From Atopsyche davidsoni (Eukaryota; Arthropoda; Insecta; Trichoptera; Hydrobiosidae), in the NCBI GenBank assembly GCA_022113835.1, contig JAILWY010000023.1, positions 8,556,001 to 8,620,000 of the forward strand: a DNA stretch of 64,000 nucleotides, read 5' to 3'. Below are positions 10,388 to 23,656 of this stretch, piece by piece. The notes beneath the pieces were generated by a model. The model had not been told where the DNA came from and searched no databases. It saw only the letters and a program-made list of their open reading frames with translations. The number at the start of each line of letters is the position of its first letter. The first letter of the stretch is position 1. Made by a program: the position numbers and the translations under genes.

Positions 10388-11298
10388 TGTACCAGACGTA
10401 CATTTTGAACTGCACCATAAGGGCACTGGTAGCAAGGAATTTAAAGCTGGAGACTTCTGGATCAGGATCGTAGACGGCAGCCCGGGATTGTCGTAGTCAG
10501 CCCGGGTTGTAGAAGTCAGCAAGGGAAGAGAAGTCAGCACAGGAAGAGAAGTCAGCTCAGGATTGTAGTAGTCAGCACGGGAAGAGGTCTTAATCAAACG
10601 CTGGTTGGTTTCACACTGACTTTATTGGTTCAATACAGGCATATTTATTTACACAGAAATTCCTGCGTGGAAGCCGCGCAGGAGTTGTTGCCCGTGCCGA
10701 ACGGTGCCGGGCGAGAATCTTCGTGCGTGCCGAAACGGGCCGGGCGAGAGATCATTGATGCTGCGTCCCGTTACGCCGGCGGTTCTCAAGCGCCGCGCGT
10801 GCGGGCCGTGCATACAACGCCTGTGGGTCCGTGTACTGCGAGCAGCGGCCGCTCCGGCACGCCGCTGGTTCTCAATCTTTTTCTCTCTCTGTGTGCCTCA
10901 TTCGGCGGTGAGCCGCCGTGACGTACGGTCGTGCCGTCGCTCCGAACGGAGCGGCGGTACAGACGGCAAACTCCGCACGTCACGCAAACCCTCATATGTC
11001 GGATACGAGCGGCTCACGCCCTGTACATATATAAGTAATTATAGCATAGCGACGCGCGAGATCTCGTCAATGCCGGGCGATCGCCTGCCGAGACACGCCC
11101 GCGCTCGTCGCGCGCGGTGCATCTGGGCCGTCCCTGTGAGCCGAGGGCTCGTGGGCCTTCGGCGGCGTTCGCTCCGGTTTCGGTGCCGGCTTTCTACCTG
11201 CTTTTACGTCGCGCGTCGCGCGGTTCTGTACAGGCGGCATACTCGCCGTACAGTCACGCAAATATTCGTTTCATAACTGGCGGCCGACGTCCCGTACA
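10388..11298 (-). repeat. 5' LTR of the BEL/Pao-type element
   Basis: This matches the left LTR throughout by eye, and the short open frames inside both copies translate identically. It should carry the element promoter; a TATA-like stretch lies near 11028-11043. The target duplication CCAAT is at 11299-11303. Confidence 0.94.
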
Positions 11299-11442
11299 CC
11301 AATATTTCGTAGTAAGCACTATTCTTTTCATTAAAACGATGATTAATTAAAGGTAATTAAATGTACTTTCAAATTATACCAATATTAATTAAATAAAATG
11401 TATGCGTTAGCTCCTAGAGACGCTATATACAAATTTTGCAAA

Positions 11443-11468
11443 AGGTGCGATTTTTGTGACGCTGAGTG
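11443..11468 (-). repeat. Tc1 right terminal inverted repeat
   Basis: Read on the minus strand it begins CACTCAGCGTCAC. It lies 8.8 kb from its partner because of the nested LTR element. The flanking TA is at 11469-11470. Confidence 0.93.
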
Positions 11469-11470
11469 TA

Positions 11471-14400
11471 CTATCTGTGCATAGAAATGAAATAAATCAA
11501 TTCGTACCACAACTCAGATTAATATACTGGCAGCTTTTAATTGATTGTTGTCCGTAAATATAACTTCCTCGTTTGTTATAATCATTTTTATCATTTTAAG
11601 ACCCGGATAGTAACAATTTAAATTGTCGAAATTCAGTTTTTTAAATAATCCAACAGGAAAATTTAACACAAAATTTCTTTTTATATTCAAAGAAGACTGG
11701 CCCGGGACAAATATGTGTTCAATAAAATGGATACCAACTTCCTCTGAGGAGAGGCACTCGAATATATGAAAATGATTCTCGTCATACATTACGACATCAC
11801 TAAAGTTGTAGTAGTACAGTTAATTTAAAAAAATACCGTTTGTGTTTATATTTGGTTAGCCCTTATTCAAAATGTTCGTTATATGATTTTTTTTAATTAT
11901 TTACTGCAATAAACAATTATTAATTTAGAATTAATTTTGTAAAAAAAAAAAATTACAGAGGAATTCAGTAGCTAATATAATATTATACAATAAAACATCA
12001 ATATAAAATTCTACATCCATTGTTTGCGGTTGATATTTGAAGCTGTGTATTATTTAATTTTCTAAAATAAATTATAACTAGATTCGTACACAAATTCGAA
12101 AGCATTGAACAAGTCCGGCAAGTCCATTAATTATATATTTTATAAAATTGCGTGTTTTCCTACCACAAGAGTTAAGGTAGATTATGTCCATATCAACCGT
12201 AGCTCAGATCATCGAGTTTCCTTTGGTTCAAGGTTCATCCTCTTCCATTGAATGAAAGCGCTAAACTAGGTAATATAATAAAATATTTGTTTTTAATTAT
12301 AATGATTTTATGGTATACATCGAGATTGACAAATGCACTCGCAGTTAATTTATGCTGGTATGAGGCCTTAACAGCATAGGAAGTGTCTCTCGTGCATTTT
12401 CCTGTATGAAGAAATACATAAGCTCGTCTAGGTCACTGTGTCAAATGAAAGAGACATTTGTAAACAACGGAATAGATACCTATGCATCTCCTTATTTATG
12501 ATCATTTTGAAACACTATCATTGAGAGTTATGAAAACAGATAATGTAAAGGCCTCGCCACTATTCACTCATTTTAAGTGATGTGCATTACCCAGACACGC
12601 ACTACAGCAGTGCTTGTGGAATTTGATGGTCCGAATGAAACGCTTACAATTATTCGCAAAAAAATGGGTATGCATGAAAGCACATCGATTATAAAAAAGG
12701 TAGAAGCGTTATTATACTAAAAGATTTATTGTAAGGTTTAGATAATTGAATGTGCTAAATTTATAAAACGTAACTTATTCAAATCATATTTCGTTTTGCA
12801 CTATTTTTTAAATGAAACTTAATTAAACCAGCCGCACGGTGTATTTATTTGGCATAGTTTGTGTGAACTGCGTATTATGACTTTTATTTATAATAATAAT
12901 AATAAAAAACAATAATTATATTTTGTTTAAAATAAATATAAACAAACTTAATTCCATAAAAACTACGGGAAAGACGTGATAAGTTTGCATTCAAATCAAC
13001 TAAATAGTCACCTACAAAATTAAGATTCTACAATCTGGATGCAACCACATTATTTAAATGATATACCGCTGTTAGACCTAAGGGCGTCTAACACTCGAAG
13101 ACGAACATTAAAATACAAGATTTTATTGTTAGTCAGCATGTGAACATAAGTGGCTTAATAAATGATTATAAATGATTATAAACAGGGCAAAGAACGCCTG
13201 CATTTACATAAAAAGAATATTCCTAGTGTGTATTCACTAAAAATTAAAAATATACATATAAATATGTAAAACAACAATAAAATTAAGAAGTCCGTAAATC
13301 GCATTTTTTAACTAAAATATACATGCCATGTTGGAGACTGAGTTTTTTATTTGAAAAAAAAACATTTTACGCATTGTAAATATATTTTTACCGTGGTCAT
13401 CGTAGGTTCAAATTGGTTAAATGATCATTATATCTGCCAACTAATTGGTAATTATTATGGATAGCATTGCTGGAAAATGATCATTATTCTTTACAATAAG
13501 TGTTTATGACATTATATTACAACAGTCGCATTTTCAGTTCCATTGTGCCACATAGTATTTAAATACACGTTTTACACTTATGCCAAAATAATAGGTTTGT
13601 TGTAATATATTCGAAGGTTTCAGGCAGTAAACGTCTAGCCAGCAAGAATGGCGTATACAAGACATATTGTTTGTTACGAAAAAAAAAAAAACATCAGCCG
13701 GGTAGTTCATGCGAGTGCTAATGTTATAATAATATCTTTTTAGTTAGTCGAGGTTTAAGTAGCACAAAAAATGCGCAGCCCGGAATTACTCGCCTTGCAA
13801 ATCCCGAAATGAAATATTATTTTTTTGTATTTTGGATGCTCATAAATGTATTAAAAGGAGGTGTATATTGTAGAACAGAACTTCGAATTGTAGTGATTTT
13901 ATTACTAAGATTATTTAGCCAATAAAAATGCTCAATGCGTACGTTAAAATTATTTTACCAGCAAATAAAAAAACCGAGCCTCGGTACAAATTACTTGAGT
14001 AGAAATACAGTTATCGAAGTCACATTTATATTTAATATCTCGACTGCTTTTGAAGTCAAAATCAAGAAATGAAGATAAATCCCGCGGACAGTCGAAACGC
14101 CATACAATAATATCAACAACATAAAAATACCTACACAAGTATTAATAAGTCCATTACATAAGAGATTTAAATTCATTATATGCGAGTCTTTTACGTTGTG
14201 AATGTTGCTTTGAATTCATCGTCAAAGAAGTTTTCGGATAACACTAAATGCAATTAGACTCTGGAAGCTGCTTCCTATTCTGGATTTATATTACGTTCTA
14301 GGTTGCCGATTTAATTAAGGCCACCTCCGTGACGCTAAGCCGTAAGCCAAGCCCGCCTGCGAGTCTGCGAGTCCGCGACTGCACGGAGGCGCTTACCGCT

Positions 14401-16574
14401 GGAGGCTGCAGTGCAAAAGGCTATTCGGTTTTAATCTGCATTGTGGAGAGAAGCCCGCAAGTTAAAAATAAATTCCTTTATTTCAACTCTTAACAGAGTA
14501 TAAGCTAATACATAACTTTAATACGTATTATATTATTTTACACGGTGGCATCGTGACGGCAACAGGTTGTATTAGCCATAAATTTAAAAAAATATCTACA
14601 CAAATATGTGATATTTAACATTTCGTCCGTTGGTGTTTTTTTATTTAATAAAAAAAAACTTAATATTGAAAAGATTTAAAGTGCTAAGACCGTCTTATGC
14701 ATATATACTTAAGATCACTTTCATTTAAAAAATTCAAAATAATATTCATTATTTATCCTGTCTCGATCTGAAAAGTCGAGAAAGTCTTGCCATATATAAG
14801 GTAAAATTAAAATAATACAAATGGAATTAAATAAATATACAAATAACGACAACACGAATAAAATAAACATGGGTGAGATTTTTCAACAGAGAAAGTTAGT
14901 ATGATTATTTATTAATAATATAATTTCACATCGCCAGAAGTAAAAATATCCAGTACATGAAAGCTACTTGTAATTTGACACAGTAGCAATTAATTTTGAC
15001 AGAAAAAATGGGTATTTTCTCTGATTGGCCCGGATTCTATTGCGTCTAGTAGATAAAAATTTCAGCATGACAAAAATTCGCGATGGAGCTGCGCTTAATT
15101 AAACCTTTAAGATAAATTTTAATGTTAACAACTTTTATGAATTCGCAGTTGTTTTCTTAGTAAATTCGATAAAAGACACATAATAAAATAAATTACTATT
15201 CAGTAATTATATTCATCAGTTTTATAATATCAAAAAATTAATTGATCGTTTGATTTTATGTCAGTACAAAAAGGCAGTCAACTATCTATTTTGAAATCTT
15301 CCAGAATGTACATCCGTGATTTCTATTGCGGATACACATGATAAATCAATATTTTATTTTCTAAATTCGTAATTTCCGATTGATTTCATGTAAGTAGGTA
15401 AAGTTAGTTAGTTAGATGATGTTGTGATGTGATAACCACTTGATTAAATATCCTTTACCAATACAGTGATTATCGGCCATTACTTTAATAATAAGCCATT
15501 ATAAATTATGAATTTGTATGATAATAGTGATTTACGAATCGCCGCCCACAAAAACTTGATTTTGTACTGAAATTCGATGCAGAAAATATGCAATCTGAAT
15601 ATAACATCATTACGTGTTAAAAACAGAATAAAATTATACGTTGATAGAGGATATTGTCAAGGATTTGCAAATATACAATGTGAGAGACTTTGCACAGAGC
15701 ACGGCTGCGGCGGGAAGTCTCAGTTTCCAGTGCTTGGAGAGTTATTACAAAAACAGCGATGGGGCTTCACTGTGAAGATTACTGTCATTTGTGGTTATTT
15801 ATTTTCAGGGATCATCTATCCAATATGCTGCAAAGTCGTGCGAATTGCGGTCTTCAAAAAATATTATTACAATAATTGTATAATCAATAGATTTGACAAT
15901 AGTGTTTGAAATTGTTATGAATATCAACGGATTGCTATCAATTTCCTTAAATATAATAACTACTAGAACAATGACGCCTTTTTTAGAATCATTAACTAGA
16001 CGCCATGGTTTAAAAAAAATGAAGCCAAAGGAGTAGAAAAACCATAAAATAAATAATTATTTACATAAAGAAAGGGGAGTAATTTTTAGAAAGCGTCGAT
16101 ACGGTTTTGGTCTTACTTCTGGCGTTCTTTATCGTCGCCGAAATGTGGGATTCCGGATTGAAAAGATTCGAGAATGGAAGTGGTTCCGTAAAATGAAAAT
16201 AACAAATACGAATTCATTTCATGCGATATTGAGAAAACATATTTCGTGCTGCCAGCGAATCCAAATACCTGGTTGGATAATATATGTATGTTCCCATTAT
16301 GTACACCATTCATAGTTATTCGGGGAATCTTTGATATTATATTATCTCCATATGTATTTTTTTTGTTTCGTGTTACAACTTAAATATAAGTTCAAAGGAA
16401 TAGTACTCTATAATACACTGTGACATACCAATAACAATACATACAAACGGTTGTTTTAATGGTTTCAATATTTTATAAATGAATTTAGAATTTTTTATAA
16501 ACTTTTGAAAAATTGCGTTTTATATATAGTAATCTTTGGATAGCCGAGTAAAAAGTTTTGGTGGATATTTTATA
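11471..16574. other. AT-rich non-coding DNA with one decayed repeat copy
   Basis: No exon is supported. A decayed coding-like repeat lies at 11695-11760. A GC-richer patch at about 14315-14415 has CCTCCGTG and CACGGAGG in inverted orientation. A 110-codon frame at 15577 is not convincing. The rest is AT-rich without recognised signals. Confidence 0.5.
11695..11760 (-). repeat. Decayed dispersed repeat, copy 1 of 2
   Basis: Read on the minus strand, 66 bases match 56674-56739 on the plus strand at about 55 positions by eye. The surrounding minus-strand frame (11514-11789) encodes FECLSSEEVGIHFIEHIFV. The other copy gives FECLSSKEFGDHF before a stop. This looks like the remains of a transposable-element protein, but I do not recognise the family. 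Confidence 0.6.
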
Positions 16575-18029
16575 CTAGCGGATACCCGACGGGTGGTACT
16601 ACGCTAAATAAATAAATAATTTTTTTTAATTTCTTCGAAAAAAAGTAAGTTTTGTTTTTTATTAACTTTTTTATCTTAATGCTAGCGGATAAACCATATA
16701 TTGAGTTTTTTTGGTAGGTGTATAAATAAAGATTTTTCAGCTTTGATTTTGATTGTGGCTTCGATTAACTACGTGGCGATAGTTTTTTAACAGCAAGTCT
16801 TGTTCCGTTGCACAATTTAGGTGGATCTAAGTTGCGAATGAGCATCTATGGTGAACCAACTTTAAAAGTTAAGATGTGTGGTGACATTCCAGATGGTTCC
16901 AAGGAGTTAAAAAACTCTATTGGATAGTTGACTCTATTTTGGAATTTTATTTATACAGCAATTTTTCGCAAAATTATTGTGGCTGTGCTGTTCGTTATTC
17001 GGTTTTTTTTCAGTAAAATAAACACGTTGTTCGTTTTCTAAATGAACAGCAAGATGTTGAACAGTTGGATATCATTCGTGAATACTGAAACCAGGAAATT
17101 AATATTTTTTCAATTTAATTCGTGAATACCAGACCAGGAATCAATGTCAATATCAACGTTTCTTACTTTAATGGTGGTGGTGAATCCTCCATCTTCTGGC
17201 TTTCGTCGTCTGTATTTCAGATATTCATCCTCACCAGGAATTGTATCTCCGAATGTTTTCCAAATGCTTGGACAACGCTGTGTTGTCAGAAACGTAGCTT
17301 TTAAGCGGTTCTGGCGGGTCAACCAGCGTTGACAACTTGGCTTTTCCATTTGAACAACACATACCGGGTGATTCCTTTTGAAATTTCAGTGCATGGCAGT
17401 ACAAACAAAGAGAGCTCATCGCCCAATTACAACATTCGGATGATTACTGTAGTCGCAGTCTTTGTCATAATAGATTGAGCCGCTCGTATCTGATTACCTT
17501 TAAGCCTGTTTTCATGTTGTTGAGGAGTTTCAGCAGCTCTTGCTGTAGTAGCTCTGATTCGAACTTGTTCTAGACGTGCTTCATGTTGTTCTGGTGTTTC
17601 TACAGCTCTTGACTGCCGCTCTCTCAACCTATTTGACTCTGTATGCACTTTACGTTTTCCGACAGTTTCGGGTGCTCTTTCGGCTCTTTTTCGTTTCGCA
17701 TCTGCTGTATTTTTTCCAATTGCAGCTCTTTTCGGTGGCATTTCTTGATATATATATTTTTGATAACCACAAATGATAAAACTCTCTGTTGTGAATTACA
17801 GATAGTGATTTTGTTTTATGCGCGATCTTCACAATGTTCACAATGTTTTTTCAAATAAATCTCGACTTTACAAATGTTGCAAATTTTTGTATTAATGCAT
17901 TGTTTTAATAGTCACGAAGATTCTTCGTATTATTGGCTTTCAAATGAAACCGGTTTGGGGCACATCGGTTGGATGGTTTCAAAGCCCATGACGGACACAC
18001 AAACATCTTTTGTGTTTTATATATATAGA
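16575..18029 (-). mobile_element. Helitron, 1455 bp, non-autonomous
   Basis: On the minus strand the element begins TCTATATATATAAAAC at 18029 and ends CTAG at 16575-16578. It sits between A and T as rolling-circle elements do, and there is no target duplication. Just before the end the minus strand reads ACCCGTCGGGT then ATCCGCTAG, the short GC palindrome and CTRR end expected of Helitrons. The interior has remnants of the Helitron replicase-helicase at 17110-17741. The ends are intact enough that a full-length relative could in principle mobilise it. Confidence 0.85.
17110..17741 (-). pseudogene. Helitron replicase-helicase remnant with a large internal deletion
   Basis: The start ATG is at 17739-17741, followed by a Lys/Arg-rich N-terminus with repeats of the type ETPEQHEARLEQVRIRA, common in insect Helitron proteins. 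After a frame change comes CLYCHALKF...PGMCCSNGK and ending in KHLENIRRYNS (17231-17419), the start of the Helitron-like N-terminal region. The sequence then jumps to YLKYRRRKPEDGG and VRNVDIDI, which in full-length proteins lies several hundred residues further on. The Rep nuclease and helicase motifs are gone, so the copy cannot encode a working protein. Family placement is from memory of these motifs. Confidence 0.82.
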
Positions 18030-21000
18030 TTAATAATATACCTATTACGTATGCGATAAATGAGTGCACAAATTGCATTATTTTTTTCACGGGTCAATAT
18101 ATTAAGGAGTAGTTTGATAGTGTTATAAGTAGTATTCAAAATAATATGAAATATATGTATAATATCTTAAAAAGAACTGTGTCGGATCAAAAATATAATA
18201 ATGTAAAAATACATACAAAAAATTAAATGATTTGCATAATCTTAAAATACTTGTGAAATCATGACGATCAAACTTGGTGATAGATTATTCATTTAAAATA
18301 TTTAAATAAATCTCAAAGAAAATACGACGAGACGAAATCACAAAACTAAGTGGAGATTACGCGGACCTCGCGGGGAGCCTTTTATCACTCAATCGGACAT
18401 CCCCGAGGCATCTGCAAACACCAGACGTGACGAACAGTTAATTACGGAGCTCTGCTCGCCGGCCCGACCCTCACAGCGGACTGCGCGGCCACGAATCAAC
18501 GAGACCAATCCGATGGAATTATTAAAATGCTCAACATAAAAAAGAATCCTTTAAAAACAATATTTTTTGTTGTTTTCTACTACAAATAATATGTAAAAAA
18601 AAAAAACAACTTTTCCGTAAGAAAAACAAATTCAATTCAGAATATTTTAAGTACTTGTATTTCCAAAAATTATCAAAATAAAGAGGTACTACGTTTAATA
18701 TTCCTCCTGAAAAATAGCTTTTTATAAAAGATCACTTTTAATAGGATTACAAATCGAATATAATATATTGCGATATTATTTTTTTAAAATTCAATGCTAC
18801 GTCAATGTTTTGTTGATCGCCTCTGAATGCAAAGCATGGAAGTAGAGCAACAAAGATAACCACCACGAGCGACACGCAGGCGGAGGCGTCCAGAGCGGAG
18901 GTGAAAATAACCGAAGCGGCTTCCTCCAGCCCGGCGGTGATTCTGATTGCTTCCGAGTCGTACCTGCAGAATGATGATTTGACGGTATCTCGGCACTTTT
19001 ATCTCCGCAGTGCGGCCCGCAGGGAATTGCCCACTAAACAATGCGGGGTGTAATATCATATTTCCGCGGGTAGTAATAGCGTGATTGGAAATATATCAAA
19101 CAATAGTAATAAATGTTACGGCCCACTTGTTTTATTCACTTCCCACATACGGCATCCTTAGTTCGGTGTATATTTTATAAGGACGTCCCAGCACACCTAC
19201 AACAGACCGATAAATAGTAACGGGTGTAATCGACCGAATGTTGCGTTTGTTTTTCTTTCGTGAACTAGTGAACTTTACATTCACAATCTGCTTTAAAAAC
19301 ACAGATTGCAATCGAATGAATATTATTTTTAAGCATATTTTTTTCCCAATAATATATTTCAAATTTAATTTATGACGTTTTTGAGAAAGGTGGATAAAAG
19401 AGTAATCGACGTATTGTATTTTGTTGATTACACATAAAGCGAACGTGAATGATAAATGAAGGATACGATTATCTCACCTTATTCAAATGCATTTGGTGTC
19501 GGTGCAGCTGATTAGCGAGTGTCTGTATGCAACGCATGCAACATTGACCGCCATATTGCGAAGGCGAGGCATAACTCGAGCTGCACCCAATTGTTTCCGC
19601 CTGGCGGGCAGTCTAGAGTACTGAGCGTCCTTATTCAAGTAAGGATACACACACAAAGCACTCTCGGCCCTTCTCGTAAATACAAATGTAGGCAAAAGGA
19701 TACATAATCATTAAACTAATTGATACTGTGAAACTGATAAAGTATCATACTCGAGGCTTACGCGATTCTCGTTCGATACGAGTTAAGTACTGCATGGAAT
19801 ATGAAAGTGCGCACTGGCCCCTTATGCGACAAGGCTTTTTTACATTAATTATCATAATATTTTTTTACAACATAATAAATGAATGAACAATCTTAAAATT
19901 ATATCAACCAACTAGTGTGATATAGCCCCTAAATTCACAAAACATTTTGTAAAAAGTATAATTTCAAAAAACTATTCTGTTAAATTGATTCGTTTTACGA
20001 TGAATGTACTCTTACAAAATTAGTTGAATGTTAGAATCACAATGTCTGTAACATGTTTTGATAACTTAGTTTCAAAAAAACTTTGTTTTTCATATTAAAT
20101 AAAGTGATCAATATAAAAAATATTCGACGGTGGAATTTGAAAAGAGAATTAAACGATATCTTAGACTGTCAAAGTAGGCTATTTTCAACAGCCTGATACC
20201 ATTCCTGTACGGTCAGTTTATTAAGTAAGCTGAAGAATTAGAAATAAATGGGTGTATAAACAAATTCAGCTCACAGGCTAAAATAGAATATGCGAAAACC
20301 TTCACAGATATTTTGATGTCTCAGAAGTAGTATAAAACGATGACCATACATAGTACCGGAATTGGCTTCAAGCTTGATATTCAATATTTGCTAAGAAAAT
20401 CTACATACCGATATGATTTTCAAGGCTAAGTTAGATACTAAGTATACAAAACACTGTAAATATTTTAAATGAACTGCGTCGGAATGCAGCAAAAAAATAG
20501 TGCATTACCAAAATTATGCCATAACTGCGAAATTTATTGTTTGCACACCCATACTATCTGGAGCCTGGATTAAGCTATGGCACTTTCTGTAAAATCGTAA
20601 AAAAAGTTTGTAATATTTATAAATTTTAAAAGTAAAATATGTCTAGGTATTTTTAAAGGCAAACATAAAAGAATGTATATATTATTTTAAAATCACAATA
20701 GGTAGATGATTTATCTGTACAAAAATATACAAGAAAGAAATTATAAAAACAAAAAAAGTACTGCTCTGTTGGATAACCAGCGGAGATTTAAATTAAAATA
20801 TCTACTTAACCCGCTTGACTTTATGTTATAATTTTATCGAGCGACCATTAAAAACTTGTTTTTCTCTGTGTATTCTGCTATCAAGTGTTTGTTGACGATG
20901 TTTGGATAGAAAAAAACAAAGTATTCGGTGGATTGCTCATCAAATGTGTGCCGGCGATGGTGCATGTTGATGTCGGAATACAAAAATGCACACGACCGAT

Positions 21001-23636
21001 ATCTATCTGTACATTATCGAATTCAGAGATATTAAGTTTACATTTATACTCAAAACATTCCGTGATTAGTCACGGAATAATTCGAATATAAATACAAATT
21101 AAAAGGTACTGAACATTATGACGTTACTAAATGAAAACTCAATTTTGTATATAATTAAACTCTACTGTGACCGGCGGTTAATATTGTTATAAAACAAGTA
21201 GGTAGGTACGCAGTAGCATTCGATTTAAAATATACACAATCCGTAAGCGTATTTAATAAATTGATTGGTGCTGAAATTGAGATTTGAAATAACAATGGCG
21301 GCTGTACGAGAGTGAATGCAAGGGCTCATGTGTCACTCTTCTAGCAAACAATGATCAGTGGGGAGTGATAAGTGATAAAGCAGCCGACACGCGCTGTCAG
21401 GGCCGCCGCCGGGGCGCCGCGCGTTGCCTACTCGGCCCTGCATTATTGCAGAAAATCATTTTTCTATCGTTTTAAATAATTTTTATGATTCATTTGCACG
21501 CAGATTGTGAATTAATACACTTCTTATAATTTATAAATTAAAAATTTGAACCCCTCTCACGGTCAGAAATCGAGGGCATTGAGTATTTTATATAAATTTT
21601 TGATATAATTTATGAGAAACAGACAGTGCTTTAATTTCCTGGTAATCAATTCAAAATATTATAACATACTTCCGTATTACTTGTAAGAAATATATTTTAA
21701 ATTAAGATTAGTATTTTATGCAGTAGTTAAAATCGAGCGTTATTTGGTTGTGATTTAAACATTTACGAAATTCCAAACTGTTTTCGTTCGTAATATACGA
21801 ACTAATTTGTGCGATTTTCTATCAAATGAATATGTACAAGTCATTGTAAAATATACACAGGGTTACGATAATTTTTAAACAATTTCGTTATATGGAACCG
21901 ATAATGTTACGATTACACCACCGTTTCATCTCACACTAAACCATGTTTTGCATTTTAAATTTTCTGGCCAGCACTGATTTTACTTGATAACTTTAATAAG
22001 GTTTCAGGAGGGTGAGATCGGGACAATAAAGCAGAAACTTGAACACACCATTTTTTTTTAAATATAAGTAAATATTAGTTTCTAGTATAATAACCGCGCG
22101 TTTATTCCGCGTTTTGTATGCAAAGAATCGAATCGTTCTTGTCATGAATAATTATTATTATATATACCTCTAATAATATGAATATAATTAAATGAATGCG
22201 CATAGTTACTGTTCCGGTAGAAGGAACAGGTTACAGTAGTTACAATAAATCTCCATACATGCGTTTTGATTGTGCTTACGTAATTGATTTAATAATTCTA
22301 GAATATGAAGCATAATGTATTTATACCGAAAGAATTGAGCAAATAATTTAAAGCAAGTATTTACTTAATTTTTCCATAACTCTATTGCACACATTCGAAA
22401 TGCTGCAATAGTAGAGAGCGGAGACGCTCAGCGGGAAAATGATATACACGTGTGTGACGTATCACAATGAAAGAACGGGACGACCATTTTTCAACTAACG
22501 ACTTTAAGATTACATTATATAAAATACTCTTATACAAGTAAAGTGTTGTAAAAATGACACACGTAATACATTATTAAAAATATATTGCGAAAGTATTTTA
22601 AAAAAAACGTATTAATTTCCGATTGTGAAATTGTCTATTATTAAATTAATAATTCACCTCGTATTAAGACGTTTCTGACTGAAAATGTTATTGAAAAACA
22701 TCGATTATTTGATTTTAACCGAAATGACGCTATGACGTATAAAAACAATTGGAATAGTCCTGAAAACCAATTAAAAGACTACGTTGCCTAGAAGCTAGTG
22801 GCTGGCAGTAACATAAATGAGTAGCATCAATGGGTTAAATCAGAGGTGTCTCGCATTTTTTTGCGATTTTCAATAAGTGACAATAAACATACGATTCAAA
22901 ATATCAACCAAAAAATGTTCGGATATTAAAGAAGATTTTCGATATAAAGACATTTTAACTAATATTATTAGACTTCTTGTGTATTACGTCCTGTTTGCAT
23001 ATAATGTGTTACAAAAAAAAACAACATCAAGACGCAGGATTTGTTTACCGGCGAGACACTTGAGTCTCATTGCGAATAAATCAACCACCATCTTTTGCAA
23101 AGGCCAGCTGATCGGATCACAATAGCTCGTTTGTTTTCTTCCATTATTCGCGAACGACTCTCGTCTATAAATAATAATGTTTACCCTTGTGAGCATATGA
23201 CGTAATGGCGATTTTTTTATTTTATATTCTATACTTGATTATTAATTTTCTCAAGCCAATCAATACGACGCTATAAGTTATTGAATGTAACGGAAGATAA
23301 AAAGAGAAAAAGAAATATTGGTTTACACAAAAAGATAAGTATAGAAACATGAATATAACGTGTACAGATTATCGAGATATTCAAACTGGTTTTTTTTTAT
23401 AACTTAAATAATAATTAAGATTTACGATATAATTTATTAATATATTTATATTTTCGACGTAACGATCGAATTAATGTTTATTGAATTATTGCATCAAACG
23501 TTTTTTTTTTTGTCAGCTTTGCGTTATCTTTTTAACCCCGAACATGATATTTTTTAAGCTCACTACTTTATTTATACACCAACATTTATAGTTAATCGAA
23601 TTTAAATAAATATCAATTAGAAAATAAAAAAAACAT

Positions 23637-23656
23637 TATATATATATATATATATA
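23637..23656. repeat. TA dinucleotide microsatellite
   Basis: A run of about ten TA units. Confidence 0.95.

Larger units (their letters stand above)
4138..11298 (-). mobile_element. Non-autonomous BEL/Pao-type LTR retrotransposon, 7161 bp
   Basis: Two 911-bp direct repeats (4138-5048 and 10388-11298) begin TGT and end ACA, and show no difference by eye at a constant 6250-bp offset. A 5-bp target duplication, CCAAT, flanks the element at 4133-4137 and 11299-11303. The coding frame is on the minus strand, so the right LTR is the 5' LTR. A primer-binding site follows it and a G-rich polypurine tract precedes the left LTR. The internal 5339 bp encode Gag and protease but no reverse transcriptase, no RNase H and only the start of integrase. 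The element must therefore rely on enzymes from relatives. Identical LTRs and an intact frame point to a recent insertion. BEL/Pao assignment rests on the Gag-protease motifs and the integrase stub. Confidence 0.9.
2671..11468 (-). mobile_element. Tc1-type DNA transposon, split by a nested LTR retrotransposon
   Basis: The ends are 26-bp terminal inverted repeats (2671-2696 and 11443-11468) that differ at one base, each flanked by a TA dinucleotide (2669-2670 and 11469-11470). That is the target-site signature of Tc1/mariner elements. The transposase frame lies at 3059-3979 on the minus strand. An LTR element occupies 4138-11298 within the 5' untranslated part. Removing it and one copy of its 5-bp target duplication leaves an original element of about 1632 bp, a normal Tc1 size. 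The copy is inactive for two reasons: the insertion between promoter side and coding region, and a truncated reading frame. The internal LTR element is younger than the Tc1 insertion by definition. Confidence 0.93.

Noticed and set aside
12198..12260. tRNA-like A-box and B-box words (GTAGCTCAG, GGTTCAAGG)
   Set aside because: No cloverleaf can be formed and the B-box is poor. At best a very degraded SINE.
15577..15909. 110-codon plus-strand frame
   Set aside because: No recognised motif. A possible acceptor at 15810 has no matching donor.
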